Shown here: positions 33,192 through 44,441 of the stretch, in pieces
Layout of the letters: the number at the start of each line of letters is the position of its first letter
Position numbering within the stretch: position 1 is the first letter of the stretch
Source of the DNA: Pelobates cultripes
Taxonomy: Eukaryota > Chordata > Amphibia > Anura > Pelobatidae
Assembly (NCBI GenBank): GCA_933207985.1
Contig: OW240914.1
Span: 131,933,905 to 131,997,904, forward strand
DNA: 64,000 bases
Direction: 5' to 3'
Translations under genes and position numbers: made by a program
The notes under the pieces: generated by a model
What the model was told of the DNA's origin: nothing
What the model saw: the letters and a program-made list of their open reading frames with translations, nothing else
Databases searched by the model: none

Positions 33192-34274
33192 ATGTCCCAA
33201 GAACCAATTCCAACCGAAGAACTGACAGAAGAAACACCATTCACGCCAATCAGACCCGTGTCTCCAGGCGAATCACTCACTCTTTCAACCCCCACGTCCT
33301 TGAGAGCATGGACTATTCCCAAAATCACAGCCGAGCTTAGGCTCAGGGGAATCCCCTTTCCGGCCACAGCTAGAAAGGCAGAACTTTACAGGCTGCTTAC
33401 CCACCAAGTCCCCGAGCCTCGGCCGGGAACTAGCTCTCAAGGACAACCACCAAGTAACAGCACGGCCACCCAGGATACCCTGGCAGATATCTTGGCCAAT
33501 CTACAGGCCCTCAATAGCAGGCTGTCTAAGGTGGAGAGCGCCATCTCCTCCTCAGGTACTAACACCGTAGTCCCAGTCTCTACCACGGCTGTACCTGCCA
33601 TACCTTCATGTCCCTCTATACTCCCCCCTCCAGCACCTGGCACAGCCATCACACCTTTCGAGTCACCAGCACACTCCGTCCCAGATTCTATCAGGAAAGA
33701 TATCCTTGACGGGAAGGATGTGTGTCTGGTGTCTTTACTCATAGCCTCTCAGGATGTACTCGAGAACAAGGCATACAATTATGGTGACATCTCTGTTGTG
33801 CTTAAAACGAGGGATCCCAGGCTTAATAAAAAATTGTCTATCCCACAGTTTGTGATAGCTTTCGGGATATACCGCGACGTCATTTGCACGGTGTATCCCC
33901 ATAGGAGAGAAGAGCTAGATCTCTATCTCCACAAGGTAGTGGATCTAGGCATCAAGTACGGGGGCTCTTCCTTCTATGACTACCACAAGTCAGTCTCAGC
34001 GAAGGCGGTGACCCATCTCAAGCAGTTCAACATTAGAATGAACTGGGGTCAGATGGACACTGAACTTTTCTGTCGCCACTTCGCCGGACTCAGGCCCCCG
34101 GCTTGTGCCATCTGTAATTCCACATCCCACATGCAGACTTATGTCCCGTCGAACCAGATCCCACCACCTCCACTCTCACCCCTCACCCCACGTTCACACC
34201 TCACTCCTCTTTCACCCCTCACAAGCCAGCGGGTGGTCTCCGGGATAAGCTGGTTAGGCCCATCTCCTTTTTAG
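33192..34274 (+). pseudogene. Gag-like protein with SAP domain (DIRS/Ngaro-type)
   Basis: A 360-residue frame begins MSQEPIPTEELTEETPF. Residues 37-68 (RAWTIPKITAELRLRGIPFP, then ATARKAELYRLL) fit a SAP motif, a DNA-binding helix-extension-helix; the family pattern is W.V..L...L..RG....G.K..L..RL. A linker rich in Ser, Pro and Thr follows. A conserved capsid-like part comes next (IPQFVIAFGIYRDVICTVYP, RREELDLYLHKVVDLGIKYG). A partial Cys/His cluster CAICNSTSH precedes a low-complexity tail. The true zinc region appears to lie just downstream in another frame (34274-34393), so the frame shown probably ends early through a shift. The same SAP segment survives in the minus-strand relative. Confidence 0.7.
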
Positions 34275-34393
34275 GTAAAGCACAGGTGTGCAATAATTTC
34301 AACGCAGGCTCCTGCAGTTTCAGCGCCTGTAGATTATTGCACATCTGCTCCATATGTTTCAGGGCACATACCAAGACCATGTGTCCAGCCAGG
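34274..34393 (+). pseudogene. Gag zinc-finger segment in shifted frame
   Basis: The frame encodes GKAQVCNNFNAGSCSFSACR followed by LLHICSICFRAHTKTMCP and a stop. This is the Cys/His cluster typical of the end of DIRS-type gag proteins (VC..FN.G.C....CR..H.C..C...H....CP). It is out of frame with the ORF at 33192-34274 and in the same frame as the RT that follows. Confidence 0.75.
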
Positions 34394-34419
34394 TTGTCAC
34401 CAAACAAATGACTAACCGA

Positions 34420-35464
34420 CATAAATATCGACAACCTGGTTTTTTATCTAAGGTCTCACCCCAGCAGGCACTTAGTGGATTTTCTCACCACAGGTTTCTC
34501 ACAAGGGTTTCACACAGGCATAATAGCCATTCCCCCAGGTACACTAGAATGTCCTAATCTCCAGTCTGCACGTTTAGACCCAGTCGCTGTAGACACTCTC
34601 ATTTCCGCAGAAACCACAAGCGGTTTCATGATCGGTCCTTTCACCTCTTCACCGTTTTCCTCCTGGCGCACTAACCCTATTGGTATTGCTATTCACAAAT
34701 ATTCTAATAAAAAACGTCTCATTATCGATTTATCGGCACCGCACTCCTCTTTTGTTCCAAGCATAAACGCACTCATTCCAGCAGACGAATTCTCTCTGCA
34801 GTACGTCACCATCGACGACGCCATACAGTCTATCATGACATCTGGTAATCGACCCTGGCTCAGCAAAACAGACATCACTAACGCCTTTAAATTACTGCCC
34901 ATACACCCCTCACTCTGGCACTTACACGGTGTTAAATGGCGAGGGTATTATTACTTCTCAACACGACTCACTTTTGGTTCCCGAAGCAGCCCCAAACTTT
35001 TCGACATTTTCGCTGAGTCACTATGCTGGCTGCTTCTGAATGTCATCAGGTGTCACTCCGTTATTCACTATCTAGATGACTTTCTACTGATAGAGCCAGG
35101 GTCATCAACACCCACAGCAATCAATAGTACTACCGCACTTTTTTCCACACTTGGAGTCCCTTTGTCCCCAGCCAAAACTATAGGACCCACTACAAAGTTG
35201 ACCTTTTTAGGCATAGAGCTCGATTCTGTCAAACTCAGAGCTAGCCTTCCACACGACAAACTTTCACGATTGAGAGGGGAGATAGACACGTTCCTGCGGA
35301 ATGACGTTTGCACCAGGAGAGAACTTCAGTCCCTTCTTGGATCTCTGAACTTCGCCATGCGCATCATTCCGCAGGGAAGGTCTTTTTATTTCCAGACTTC
35401 TTTGCCTGCTCCATGGAGTCCCGGACTCCGGCACAGTTTCTTTGGACCCCCACGCCAAGGCTGA
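34420..35464 (+). pseudogene. DIRS/Ngaro-type reverse transcriptase
   Basis: An open frame (first Met at 34475) encodes an RT. Visible blocks are GTLECPNLQSARLDP, TNPIGIAIHKYSNKKRLIID, LSAPHSSFVPSINALIP, KTDITNAFKLLPIHPSLWHL (first catalytic Asp in KTDIT), TFGSRSSPKLFDIFAESLCW and HYLDDFLLIEPG (catalytic YLDD). The thumb is ELQSLLGSLNFAMRIIPQGR. The frame drifts at its end (APWSPGLRHS) into the RNase H frame, overlapping it by about 20 bp, which suggests a frameshift. The enzyme copies the element RNA into cDNA that becomes circular in this class. Confidence 0.9.
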
Positions 35465-35891
35465 CTTGGCTATGTGGGGGAAGTTTTTGAAAGACTGGAA
35501 TGGTATCTCCATGTTTATCCCCCCTCTCTCCACCTCTTCACCCATCATCCACACGGACGCAGCAGCCAACACCGGTTTCGCAGCCATTTTCGGGAACCAC
35601 TGGTTTAGGGGCCACTGGCCCACTGAGACGGATGCCTTGCCAGGATTCAGGGAGACCTCAACCCTATTTGAAATTTACCCCATTGTGGCGGCCGCACACA
35701 CCTGGGGTCATCTCTGGTCCGGCAAGGCAGTAAAATGCTACTCAGATAACTCGGCAGCTTGCGATATTATTAACAAAGGGCGCTCATCATCCCTGACCAT
35801 CATGCGGCTGATTCGCAAGTTGACCTGGCTGGCAGCATCAGTTTCACTTAGTATGTTCTCACATCCCGGGTATTCACAACACCGCCGCTGA
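35442..35891 (+). pseudogene. DIRS/Ngaro-type RNase H
   Basis: This frame continues RT in another phase. Catalytic acidic residues are visible in IIHTDAAANTGFAAIFG (Asp), TSTLFEIYPIVAAAHTWG (Glu) and KCYSDNSAACDIINKGRS (Asp), followed by RLIRKLTWLAASVSLSMFSH. The conserved HIPG..N..AD.LSR end is degenerate (HPGYSQHRR, stop). Coding then reaches FHELI and is interrupted by the foldback insertion. Confidence 0.85.
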
Positions 35892-35994
35892 CGCTCTTTC
35901 TCGTTCTCGATTCCAGGCATTTTCTCAGGCACTCCCAGCAGCTCACCAACAGCCATCCAGGACACCACGGTTTCACGAACTAATATTGGATTAA

Positions 35995-37579
35995 AAAATG
36001 AAATAGACTGGTATGCCTAATGCAACACACAGGTTTGAGGGAATCAGACTTAGGTAAATTGCTCAAAACTGGATAAATACAGGAATTCACCACACCTGTC
36101 TTAGGAGGTTTGGTGATAGGAAAGAGTAATATAACAACCTTAGTTGGTATATATGTTCCAGGAGCTGATCCACCTAAAATGGCTTTGCAAATCAACTCCA
36201 ATATTGTCTGAAAGGAGCTGGAAGAAATGAAATAAATGCAGTAAAACTATATGGTGTATACACCTTTAAATCTGCTATAGGCAGAGTAAATGGAGTGAGC
36301 ACCAGATACTATACTTTACACACATCAACTCCAAAATGATTGAGAAACAGTATATGGGACTGTTCTCTCTGGTAATGAAAGATAAAGGAATTAAATCACA
36401 TAAAATATTGTGTGCAATAATACTATGTATGGTGTCTGCACCTTTAAGTCTATTATAGAATAGACAGAATGGGGCATTCACCCAAAACTACTGTACTTTT
36501 AAGAAAGATATAAACCTTAAAACAGGAGTACAGTATTGAAGACTGCTCCTATAATGCAATAATGTTATCGCTTAAAAGTAACCACGTAAGGGAAAAAAAG
36601 AGCTTAAAATGAATAAATCAAATTTATTAAAAAATAGATAATGAAAAGTAATAATAATAAATATATAGATTAATTAAAATACAAAAATATAAGTCAGGAA
36701 CGAAAGGCAAGAATGTTACCAGCACAATTGTAGTCCTTGTTAGCAAATTGTATCTGGGGCCGGCCAGGATGGATGTGGATACTATGTGTCACCAATAGTT
36801 CTCTCTGGCTGTCGGCTTACAGTGAGGTCGGCGTGCGTCTCAGACCTCACTCTGAGAACTGCACGCTGCAGCCCGATCGGTCCCCAGCTCGTGCAGGCTT
36901 CTTTCAGTGTGTCCAAGGTCCTACTGCCGAGTAACCTTCTGCCACCGTATCCTGCTAACAAGGACTACAATTGTGCTGGTAACATTCTTGCCTTTCGTTC
37001 CTGACTTATATTTTTGTATTTTAATTAATCTATATATTTATTATTATTACTTTTCATTATCTATTTTTTAATAAATTTGATTTATTCATTTTAAGCTCTT
37101 TTTTTCCCTTACGTGGTTACTTTTAAGCGATAACATTATTGCATTATAGGAGCAGTCTTCAATACTGTACTCCTGTTTTAAGGTTTATATCTTTCTTAAA
37201 AGTACAGTAGTTTTGGGTGAATGCCCCATTCTGTCTATTCTATAATAGACTTAAAGGTGCAGACACCATACATAGTATTATTGCACACAATATTTTATGT
37301 GATTTAATTCCTTTATCTTTCATTACCAGAGAGAACAGTCCCATATACTGTTTCTCAACCATTTTGGAGTTGATGTGTGTAAAGTATAGTATCTGGTGCT
37401 CACTCCATTTACTCTGCCTATAGCAGATTTAAAGGTGTATACACCATATAGTTTTACTGCATTTATTTCATTTCTTCCAGCTCCTTTCAGACAATATTGG
37501 AGTTGATTTGCAAAGCCATTTTAGGTGGATCAGCTCCTGGAACATATATACCAACTAAGGTTGTTATATTACTCTTTCC
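35995..37579. mobile_element. Foldback insertion with 627-bp near-perfect arms
   Basis: The host sequence TAATATTGGATTAA occurs at 35981-35994 and again at 37580-37593, a 14-bp target duplication. Within the 1585-bp insert, 36119-36745 and 36953-37579 are inverted copies that stay in register over 627 bp with no net indel. I found one mismatch in the parts checked (GATTGAG against CTCAACC). A 207-bp loop separates them, and 124 bp lie outside the palindrome on the left. Mirror-image frames in the two arms (NAPFCLFYNRLKGADTIHS) differ by one residue; no known domain is seen. The architecture matches the insertion at 10958-12150. Confidence 0.85.
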
Positions 37580-37580
37580 T

Positions 37581-38537
37581 AATATTGGATTAAGCACACT
37601 CTTGCTTCACGCTAGATCACTCACTCACCAAGCATTATCACCCAACACTGCTATCACTTACAATAGGGCACTTAACATATTTAACAAATTCACTGCAGAA
37701 TTCGGGCTACAAGGTGACTTTTCTATCCAAACCATGGTGTCTTTTGCCTCTTTCTGCCACCTACACCTTAATCTGTCACACAACACCATTAAACTTTACC
37801 TCACCGGAGCTCAGCACCACAGCCTCACCAATTTTCCTAACAGCACCCCCTTTTTGTCTTCATACCCCATAAAAAAGGTCTTGAAAGGTATATCAAAGGT
37901 TTCACCACCACTCGCAAGCACTAGATTACCCATAGACGGGCCTATCTTCAGGTCTCTTAGCAATCTCCTTGACACAGCCCCATTTGATAGCTACACCAAT
38001 ATGGTGATAAAATCTGCCATATATCTCGCTTTCTACGGTTTTCTCAGACCTAGAGAGTTCACAGTGATTTGTCAAGGAGATATCGCACGATGCCTTAAAA
38101 CTTCACACCTCACCAAGGTAGAGGATCACTACCTCCTCTCTATCCCTACCACTAAAACCAACCGGTCAATACATCCTACAATAATTCCTCTCTTCCCTAC
38201 TGAAAATGCCTGGTGTCCGGTGAAAGTTCTCGACCAACTACGGTCTACTTTTCGCACTCACCTGCCAGACTCTCCGCTCTTAACATTACAAGGGCACCCG
38301 CTTACCACGGCAAAATTGATGTCACATGTCAGAACCCTGTTATCTAAGCTCGGACACAATCCGGCTGCATTCTCCGGGCACTCCTTCCGCATAGGAGCCA
38401 CCTCAGCAGCCTCAAGCACAAACGCACCAGTCCACATCATCAAAAGGCTCGGGCGATGGAAATCCTCCATATATAACGCATATATTCCGCAACCAGAGAA
38501 AGAGCTTCGCCAAGCTTTCAGAAACTTGGTCTTGTAA
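37581..38537 (+). pseudogene. DIRS/Ngaro-type tyrosine recombinase
   Basis: The frame resumes after the insertion with NIGLSTLLLHARSLTHQALS and NTAITYNRALNIFNKFTAEF, a core-binding domain. The catalytic domain contains the first Arg in FYGFLRPREFTV, the H..R box in GHSFRIGATSAAS, then RLGRWKSSIYNAYIPQPEK with the nucleophile Tyr. About 319 residues are open to a stop at 38535-38537. The upstream part of the open frame lies in the foldback element and is not part of the protein. The gene itself looks intact, but the element is broken elsewhere. A polyadenylation-like AATAAA follows at about 38542. Confidence 0.9.
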
Positions 38538-38576
38538 AATGCAATAAAGTGTGTATTTTCTCGAATTTATCTTTTT

Positions 38577-38678
38577 GCCCTCTTTTATTTACAGGCCCAC
38601 TCGTACGTTAGTTTCGGCACACCACAACCAACTTTGCTCACAGTTACTATCCATCACGTATTTAAATTCCGAGCACAA
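38577..38678 (+). repeat. B1 split direct repeat (102 bp)
   Basis: It starts GCCCTCTTTTATTTACAGGC and ends CCGAGCACAA, directly before A2. It is nearly identical to B2; I noticed TTAG versus TTGG once. Confidence 0.95.
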
Positions 38679-38772
38679 GTAGAAAGGCCATTAGGCCTGA
38701 ATTTGTGGGAGGAGTAAGTCCCCTACTTAAGCTCCCAGCCCCTACTCACCGCTGCCGCTCAGCTGATTGTCC
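38679..38772 (+). repeat. A2 split direct repeat (94 bp)
   Basis: It repeats A1 from 31072-31165 and abuts B1. Forty-two bases then separate it from B2. Confidence 0.95.
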
Positions 38773-38814
38773 CCACCCACCTACACCCTGTTTTAACTGC
38801 ATTATCCTTGGTGG

Positions 38815-38916
38815 GCCCTCTTTTATTTACAGGCCCACTCGTACGTTGGTTTCGGCACACCACAACCAACTTTGCTCACAGTTACTATCCATCACGTATT
38901 TAAATTCCGAGCACAA
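38815..38916 (+). repeat. B2 split direct repeat (102 bp), right end of element
   Basis: It repeats B1 and ends CCGAGCACAA, after which a TA-rich run begins. This is the right end of the DIRS/Ngaro-type element. Confidence 0.95.
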
Positions 38917-39988
38917 ATATATATATATATATTTATTTATTTTTTTACATTTATTAACTTTTTTTTAACTTTTTTTCAGTTCAGGCAGCACTGTGGACAC
39001 CTATTGCGGCCATATGATCGCTCTTTTAGAGTGGTCCCATGGCCCCTGGGGGTTCTAAATTGCAGAGGGGAGACTTATTTTTATTTTTTAGAGAGGGGAT
39101 TTATATTTACTGAGTGCCTCGACCCCCCTGCCTGATGGCTTCCGATGCTCTGCCTCACTGCCGAGCTCCACGTGGAGCAACCCGGAAGTGATCGTTCCAG
39201 GGGGAGCGATCACCTGGTATTCTCCGGCAGCCCGGCAGTTAGGGGGGAATTGCAGCGATGCCTCGACATCAAGGCATCACTGCAATACCATTAGAGCTGC
39301 TGTAAGCGATCATGATCACTTCCAGCACTCTTATTCCACGCGGACATATCAGGTACGTCCACAGTCCCTAAGTGGTTAACGAGATTTCAAATGTATGCCA
39401 CCTAAATAATTCATTGCAAAATAATAACTGTCTGTATGTTTGTAGTTGGTCTTAAATGGATATTATAGTGCCAGGAATACAAAGCTGTACTTGCAGTTAA
39501 AGGGGAACTGTCATGTCTCTGGAATATACTCATCTATGATATATGCACTTGTGTTAAATGTTTTTTTCATTAGATGATCTGTTTTCTTGCATATTAATAT
39601 AAAATTACCACTTAAGTTACTCAGGCTAGTTCATCTCAATGTAGTGGCCTGGGTGCAGTGGTCCTATCAATATAACCATTCAAGGTAAAGCATTGCTGTG
39701 ATGCAGAAACCGCAATGTTACCTTAAAGGATTAAACCCACCTCTATTGGCTGTTACACTGACAGCTACTGGAGGCGCTCCTACTGCAATGACCAAGTAAA
39801 ACTTCCACTATAGTATGTTATTAATTCAATGCTTTCCTATGGAAAAGCTTGAAAGCACATGACGCTCGCCACTTGTTGCACATGCGCATCAGGTCCCCAA
39901 TGCCTCTCTTGAGAAGCATTGGACTGGACCATCGTGGAGAGGGCTATGCATCCTTCATGATATAGCTGGGAGACAGAGTGGTAAGCAA
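38917..39988. other. Fragments of DNA-transposon repeats; no gene
   Basis: The part 38960-39380 is a GC-richer block ending GTCCCTAAGTGGTTAACG and resembles an old repeat. From about 39454, blocks such as TATTATAGTGCCAGGAATAC and TTAAAGGGGAACTGTCATG look like pieces of TTAA-type MITEs, without a clean pair of ends. The hAT element at 39989 was inserted into this material. Confidence 0.4.
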
Positions 39989-41107
39989 CAGGGCCGTCAT
40001 CAGAAATTGTTGGGCCCCTAACACAGCTCAAGGTCTGGGCCCTGGGTGCCCACCTCCAAATCCTGCCCACAGGAATACACACACACACAGACACAAAAGG
40101 ACACAGACACACACACAGAAAGATACACACATACTAACAGACACAAATACTGAAACAGACATACAAATACTGAAACAGACACACACATACTGACACATGC
40201 ACATGCATAAGGAGATACAGATACACACACACACACATACTGACATACAGACACACACTGACGTACATACATACTCACATACTGACACACACACATACAT
40301 ACTGACAAACAGACATGCATACAAACTGACATACAGATATACAAACAGACATACATACATACATAATGGCATACATTAACATACATACTGATATACATTC
40401 ATACAGACATACACACACACACACACATACAGATAGATATATACATACACAGATACATACATACATACTGACACACACACACAGACATACTGATAGATAT
40501 ATACATACATACACACAGACATATATATACATACTGACATACACACACACATACAGATAGATAGATACATACACATACAGACATACATACTAACATATAC
40601 ATACACACACAGACACACATACATACTGACATACACACACAGACAAACATACATACTAACATACACACACAGACACACATACATACTGACAAACAGACAT
40701 AGATGCAGACACATACATATATACACACACACTTCATTTTTCAGTGGTGGCTAGGGATGATGGGAGCGGATGCCTCTTCTCTCCTCTCCTTGGCTGTCTC
40801 TCCCCCGTGCGGAGTAAGCTGGGAGGAAGTGACCGGCTGTCACTTCCTCTTAGTAGCAGTTGCGGTGCAGCCGCAATTTATTTTTAAAGGGGCCCGGTCG
40901 CGCTATTACGCGGCCGCAGTGCTGACCGGGCCCCTGAAGATATAGGGCTCATCGGTGGCTCTAAATGCTTGGGCCACCTGATGGGCCCCGGTGCAGATGC
41001 ACCGGTGGCAGTTCCGCTGCTCCATGCGGGGACCGGATGGTCGGGCCCCTCAGGGCCACTGGGCCCGTGACAACCGCCATGGTTGTCACCCCCTGATGGC
41101 GGCCCTA
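39989..41107. mobile_element. Non-autonomous hAT element (1119 bp)
   Basis: Inverted ends are CAGGGCCGTCATCAG and, on the opposite strand, TAGGGCCGCCATCAG. Flanking 8-bp sequences GTAAGCAA (39981-39988) and GTAAGAAA (41108-41115) differ at one base. The interior is a long CA-rich array followed by a GC-rich segment. No transposase is present. Confidence 0.85.
40072..40735 (+). repeat. CA/CATA-rich minisatellite inside the hAT element
   Basis: It is about 660 bp of variable units such as ACACACAGACATACATACTG and ACATACAGATAGATA. Cys/Val/Tyr-rich frames on the minus strand and Thr/His-rich ones on the plus strand are repeat artefacts. Confidence 0.9.
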
Positions 41108-41115
41108 GTAAGAAA

Positions 41116-41883
41116 TGCCAAAGGAGGCGTGGTGCTGCAAAAAGGTGAGTAAAATGCTTTTACTTTTCTTAATATTATGGTAGTGGCATAAATGGGAGGG
41201 GTATATAACTAGGGACTAGGATATTAGTTGGGAATACTGATCTGTAGTCCTAACACGTTAGTGCACTACAAGACATGGCTCAGGTGAAGATCATAGGCAA
41301 GAGCTTAAGGCTCTTTGTCAGGTGCAGTGGAGGCAGGTAGTAGAGCATGGGGATCCCAGATAAGAAGTCACAGCATTCTAAAATTATTTGACTACTTACA
41401 GTAGGGTGGTGCCAGTGCACTCCTAGTGTCATAACCACTAAAGTGATTTGACACCGCAATGGAATTTAGACAAAGCCTAGTCAGGACAGACATAGCAAAC
41501 AAGAGAAATAGAAACTGTTTTATTTTTCCTCTATTCTGCATGTTTTTTTCTATGTAGGCTGCTAGGTAAAAAAAAAAAATTCAGGACAGGGAGCTAAGAT
41601 GGAGGTGTCCAGTTGCAGTATAACGAGGTGTGGATTTGTACATTTCATTAAAATTTTCACACCTCACAAATACGTATTTGTTAAATTTAGGGAATTACAA
41701 ACATTCAATATTAAAATCCTGGAATAAGACAATTCCCTTTAAGTTTATTGTAGGAGATGGAATCATATTCTTCGAGAACCTTTTGCAGATTAGAAATCAA
41801 AGAAAATAGGAGGTTTTTTTTATCTTCTGTATGTAGAACATGAATATCTATAACCCCATCACTACATGTGTTGGCTGAAATGA

Positions 41884-41917
<34 letters not shown>

Positions 41918-42376
41918 AATAACATGTATTTGAGGGATGCACAGCTAGCACATAAACACATCATAACAGCAGTTGTGTTTATAGATTGCACACAAACATA
42001 CAAATTAAAATTATGTAAATGTACACAATTTGTATTTTTTACTTATTGTTTAGACTTTATAAAATTATTTAATAATGGAAAGCTTTATTTTGCAATATTT
42101 GTTTACTTTCTCAAACCTAGAGTTTCTTTGATTGACAGGTCAGCTTTAATTTTAGTAAAACATTTTATTTTGTTACTTTTTATATAACACAAGACTGTAT
42201 TCCCTTTGTGATTGCATTGTTGTCGATCAGCTTGGAAAAATAACATTTCTGACCTGGCATCAAAATATTAACTGCAGCTGCATTGTGACATGACAATATT
42301 CTGATGACCTCATGGAATTCTGATCGGTTCTTAACAAGGTTTTTGGCAAGGAAACCAAATAGTAATGTGCTATTAG
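41116..42376. other. No gene recognised; contains (ATT)n run
   Basis: This is unique AT-rich DNA with A-runs. An (ATT)n microsatellite lies at about 41886-41916. Open frames have no motif. Confidence 0.45.
41886..41916. repeat. (ATT)n microsatellite
   Basis: This is about ten uninterrupted ATT units. Confidence 0.9.
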
Positions 42377-42926
42377 TTAAAGGGACACTATAGTCACCTG
42401 AACAACTTTAGCTTTATGAAGCAGTTTAGGTGTATAGAACATGCCCCTGCAGCCTCACTGCTCAATCCTCTGCCATTTAGGAGTTAAATCCCTTTGTTTA
42501 TGAACCCTAGTCACACCTCCCTGCATGTGACTTGCACAGCCTTCCATAAACACTTCCTGTAAAGAGAGCCCTATTTAGGCTTTCTTTATTGCAAGTTCTG
42601 TTTAATTAAGATTTTCTTATCCCCTGCTATGTTAATAGCTTGCTAGACCCTGCAAAAGCCTCCTGTATGTGATTAAAGTTAAATTTAGAGATTGAAATAC
42701 AATTATTTAAGGTAAATTACATCTGTTTGAAAGTGAAACCATTTTTTTTCATGCAGGCTCTGTCAGTCATAGCCAGGGGAGGTGTGGCTAGGGCTGCATA
42801 AACAGAAACAAAGTGTTAACTCCTAAATTACAGTGAATTGAGCAGTGAAATTGCAGAGGAATGATCTATACGCTAAAACTGCTTTATTTAGCTAAAGTAA
42901 TTTAGGTGACTACAGTGTTCCTTTAA
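42377..42926. mobile_element. piggyBac-type MITE (TTAA target), 550 bp
   Basis: TTAA bounds both sides. The left end reads TTAAAGGGACACTATAGTCA. The right end on the opposite strand reads TTAAAGGAACACTGTAGTCA. Subterminal sequences are also inverted (ACCTGAACAACTTTAGC against GCTAAAGTAATTTAGGT; GGAGTTAAATCCC... against ...TTAACTCC). It has no coding capacity and is related to the MITEs at 16327 and 48661. Confidence 0.9.
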
Positions 42927-43180
42927 TTGGCACTTGATGATATAATTGTTCTCCTACCATGTATAGGCCCAGCAGCAATTCCACCAACAATACAATAGTG
43001 ATAACAAAATAACAGATTTCAATAAAAGAGAAATACGTTAAAATATGTTTTTGCCTCTATTAGAAATGCGTAACTAGGTAACATATTGATAATCTCTGGT
43101 CTGCTAGACAAAGCCGTAAAACTCAGCTTGTAATAATTTTTAGCTAGAAACACACAGATTATAGCGTGTAGTATAGAGAG

Positions 43181-44173
43181 TGTAACGGATCGCCTGGCAC
43201 CCCGACTGGGTACCTCCGTTGAAGGATGCTCCTAGCGCTTCCTGAGGACTCCAAGCACTCTAGCAGACACCACAATCACCGAAACGGAGAAACAAATAAA
43301 TTCTCCCAAGCATATGAATGCTGTAGACAGTTGAATAGGAACCATACGAATAGGTTTACTCTCCTAGCAGTCAAACTGGAACAGCATACAATAAATCCTT
43401 CCCCCAATAATGAGACGACACTTCACTTTGAGGGTTAAAACAGGAACTCTGTGCTGGCACACCCAGCCTGGTTTTTATTACAGCCTTTCACATACAGGAC
43501 CGCCCACAGGGAGGTATAAAACAACCAATCACATATCAGTTACATCCCACATATTGCCTCGCCTTATCCTGAGAGGAAACTCAATTACACATACAGTTAA
43601 AACATACTTTCTACCCAACTTTCATAACTTTAAAACCATACATCACATTCACATAAAATTACATATTCACAATCAATCCATTCAGGGGAACAACATATTA
43701 AAAAATGGCATGAATCCGACCAGGGGTTCAAAAGTTAGTAAAAGTATCTTTTGGGCCCTGGCTGGCACATGGCTATCTGGCTCAAACAGGTTTTACAGAG
43801 CCCTCTATCCTGGAGACAATGGGGGAAAGTAATCCAATTATCCAGGGATAGAGGCAGACTCCATTGAGCACATGGTTGCAAAAAGACATAAAACACTTTA
43901 AAATACATAAAGTCACCTTTTACACATAACACACAGACATTTCACATATCCCCAGATAGCTGGGATCTGAGCGCACAAAACTACCGAATAGCGCTCAGAT
44001 CCTATTCACACAGTTCAATTGCCATGGAGCCGAAGTCTTTAACTACACGAATGGGCTCCATGGCATAGCTATCTGAGTTAACACATTCACATAAAGTCTG
44101 GTCCATAGTCCAAAGGCAAGAGGCGGGCAAGCAGCCCCCTCCAAGGACACGTGGCGAGGCCGGTTTCGCCACA
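43181..44173 (-). repeat. Solo LTR of a retroviral-type element (993 bp)
   Basis: It is flanked by the direct repeat GAGAG (43176-43180 and 44174-44178). On the minus strand it starts TGTGGCGAAACCGGCC and ends CGATCCGTTACA. A polyadenylation signal (AATAAA within GTAATAAAAACC) lies mid-way on that strand, as expected for an LTR. It shares ordered blocks with the solo LTR at 23214-24135. No gag, pol or env sequence adjoins it. The right boundary has an alternative at 44232 with the same GAGAG. Confidence 0.7.
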
Positions 44174-44293
44174 GAGAGTAATCCACTCTGTTTCATAGAA
44201 ACACAGAATGCAGGTCAACCCTTTCTCTGCCAGAGAGTTTTTCACAATGATCATTAACCCCTTACGATCTGAATGTTTTACACGCACATCTTT

Positions 44294-44366
44294 AAATCCA
44301 CTGCTATGATATAGTCCGTGTCTGGATTATGTAAATCCACTGCTATGATATAGTCCGTGTCTGGAT
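44294..44366 (+). repeat. Tandem duplication, 39-bp period
   Basis: The block AAATCCACTGCTATGATATA plus GTCCGTGTCTGGAT appears twice in a row without visible differences, just left of the Tc1-like element. Confidence 0.9.
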
Positions 44367-44441
44367 GGTTTGATTTGACAAACTGTTCAAAATGTTTGAC
44401 AAAAACTGAAGTGATGCTGCTTATGTATTCCAAAAAGACTA

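Larger units (their letters stand above)
31072..38916 (+). mobile_element. DIRS/Ngaro-type retrotransposon with split direct repeats
   Basis: The terminal layout is A1 (31072-31165), internal part, B1 (38577-38678), A2 (38679-38772), B2 (38815-38916). This is the split-direct-repeat arrangement of Ngaro and PAT elements, which lack target duplications. Inside are a gag-like ORF, RT, RNase H and tyrosine recombinase in that order. No methyltransferase region is seen between RNase H and recombinase, which favours a Ngaro-like type over DIRS1 proper. The length is 7.85 kb, or about 6.3 kb without the 1585-bp foldback insertion and its duplicated target. Frameshifts in gag/RT and RT/RNase H make this copy inactive, but it is much less worn than the minus-strand neighbour. 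Confidence 0.85.

Noticed and set aside
36275..37423. Near-identical 68-residue frames in both palindrome arms
   Set aside because: They are mirror copies of one sequence with no recognised domain; identity reflects the inverted repeat and not selection on a protein.
40018..40737. Several 60-126 residue open frames on both strands
   Set aside because: They are translations of a CA/CATA microsatellite array with no coding signal.
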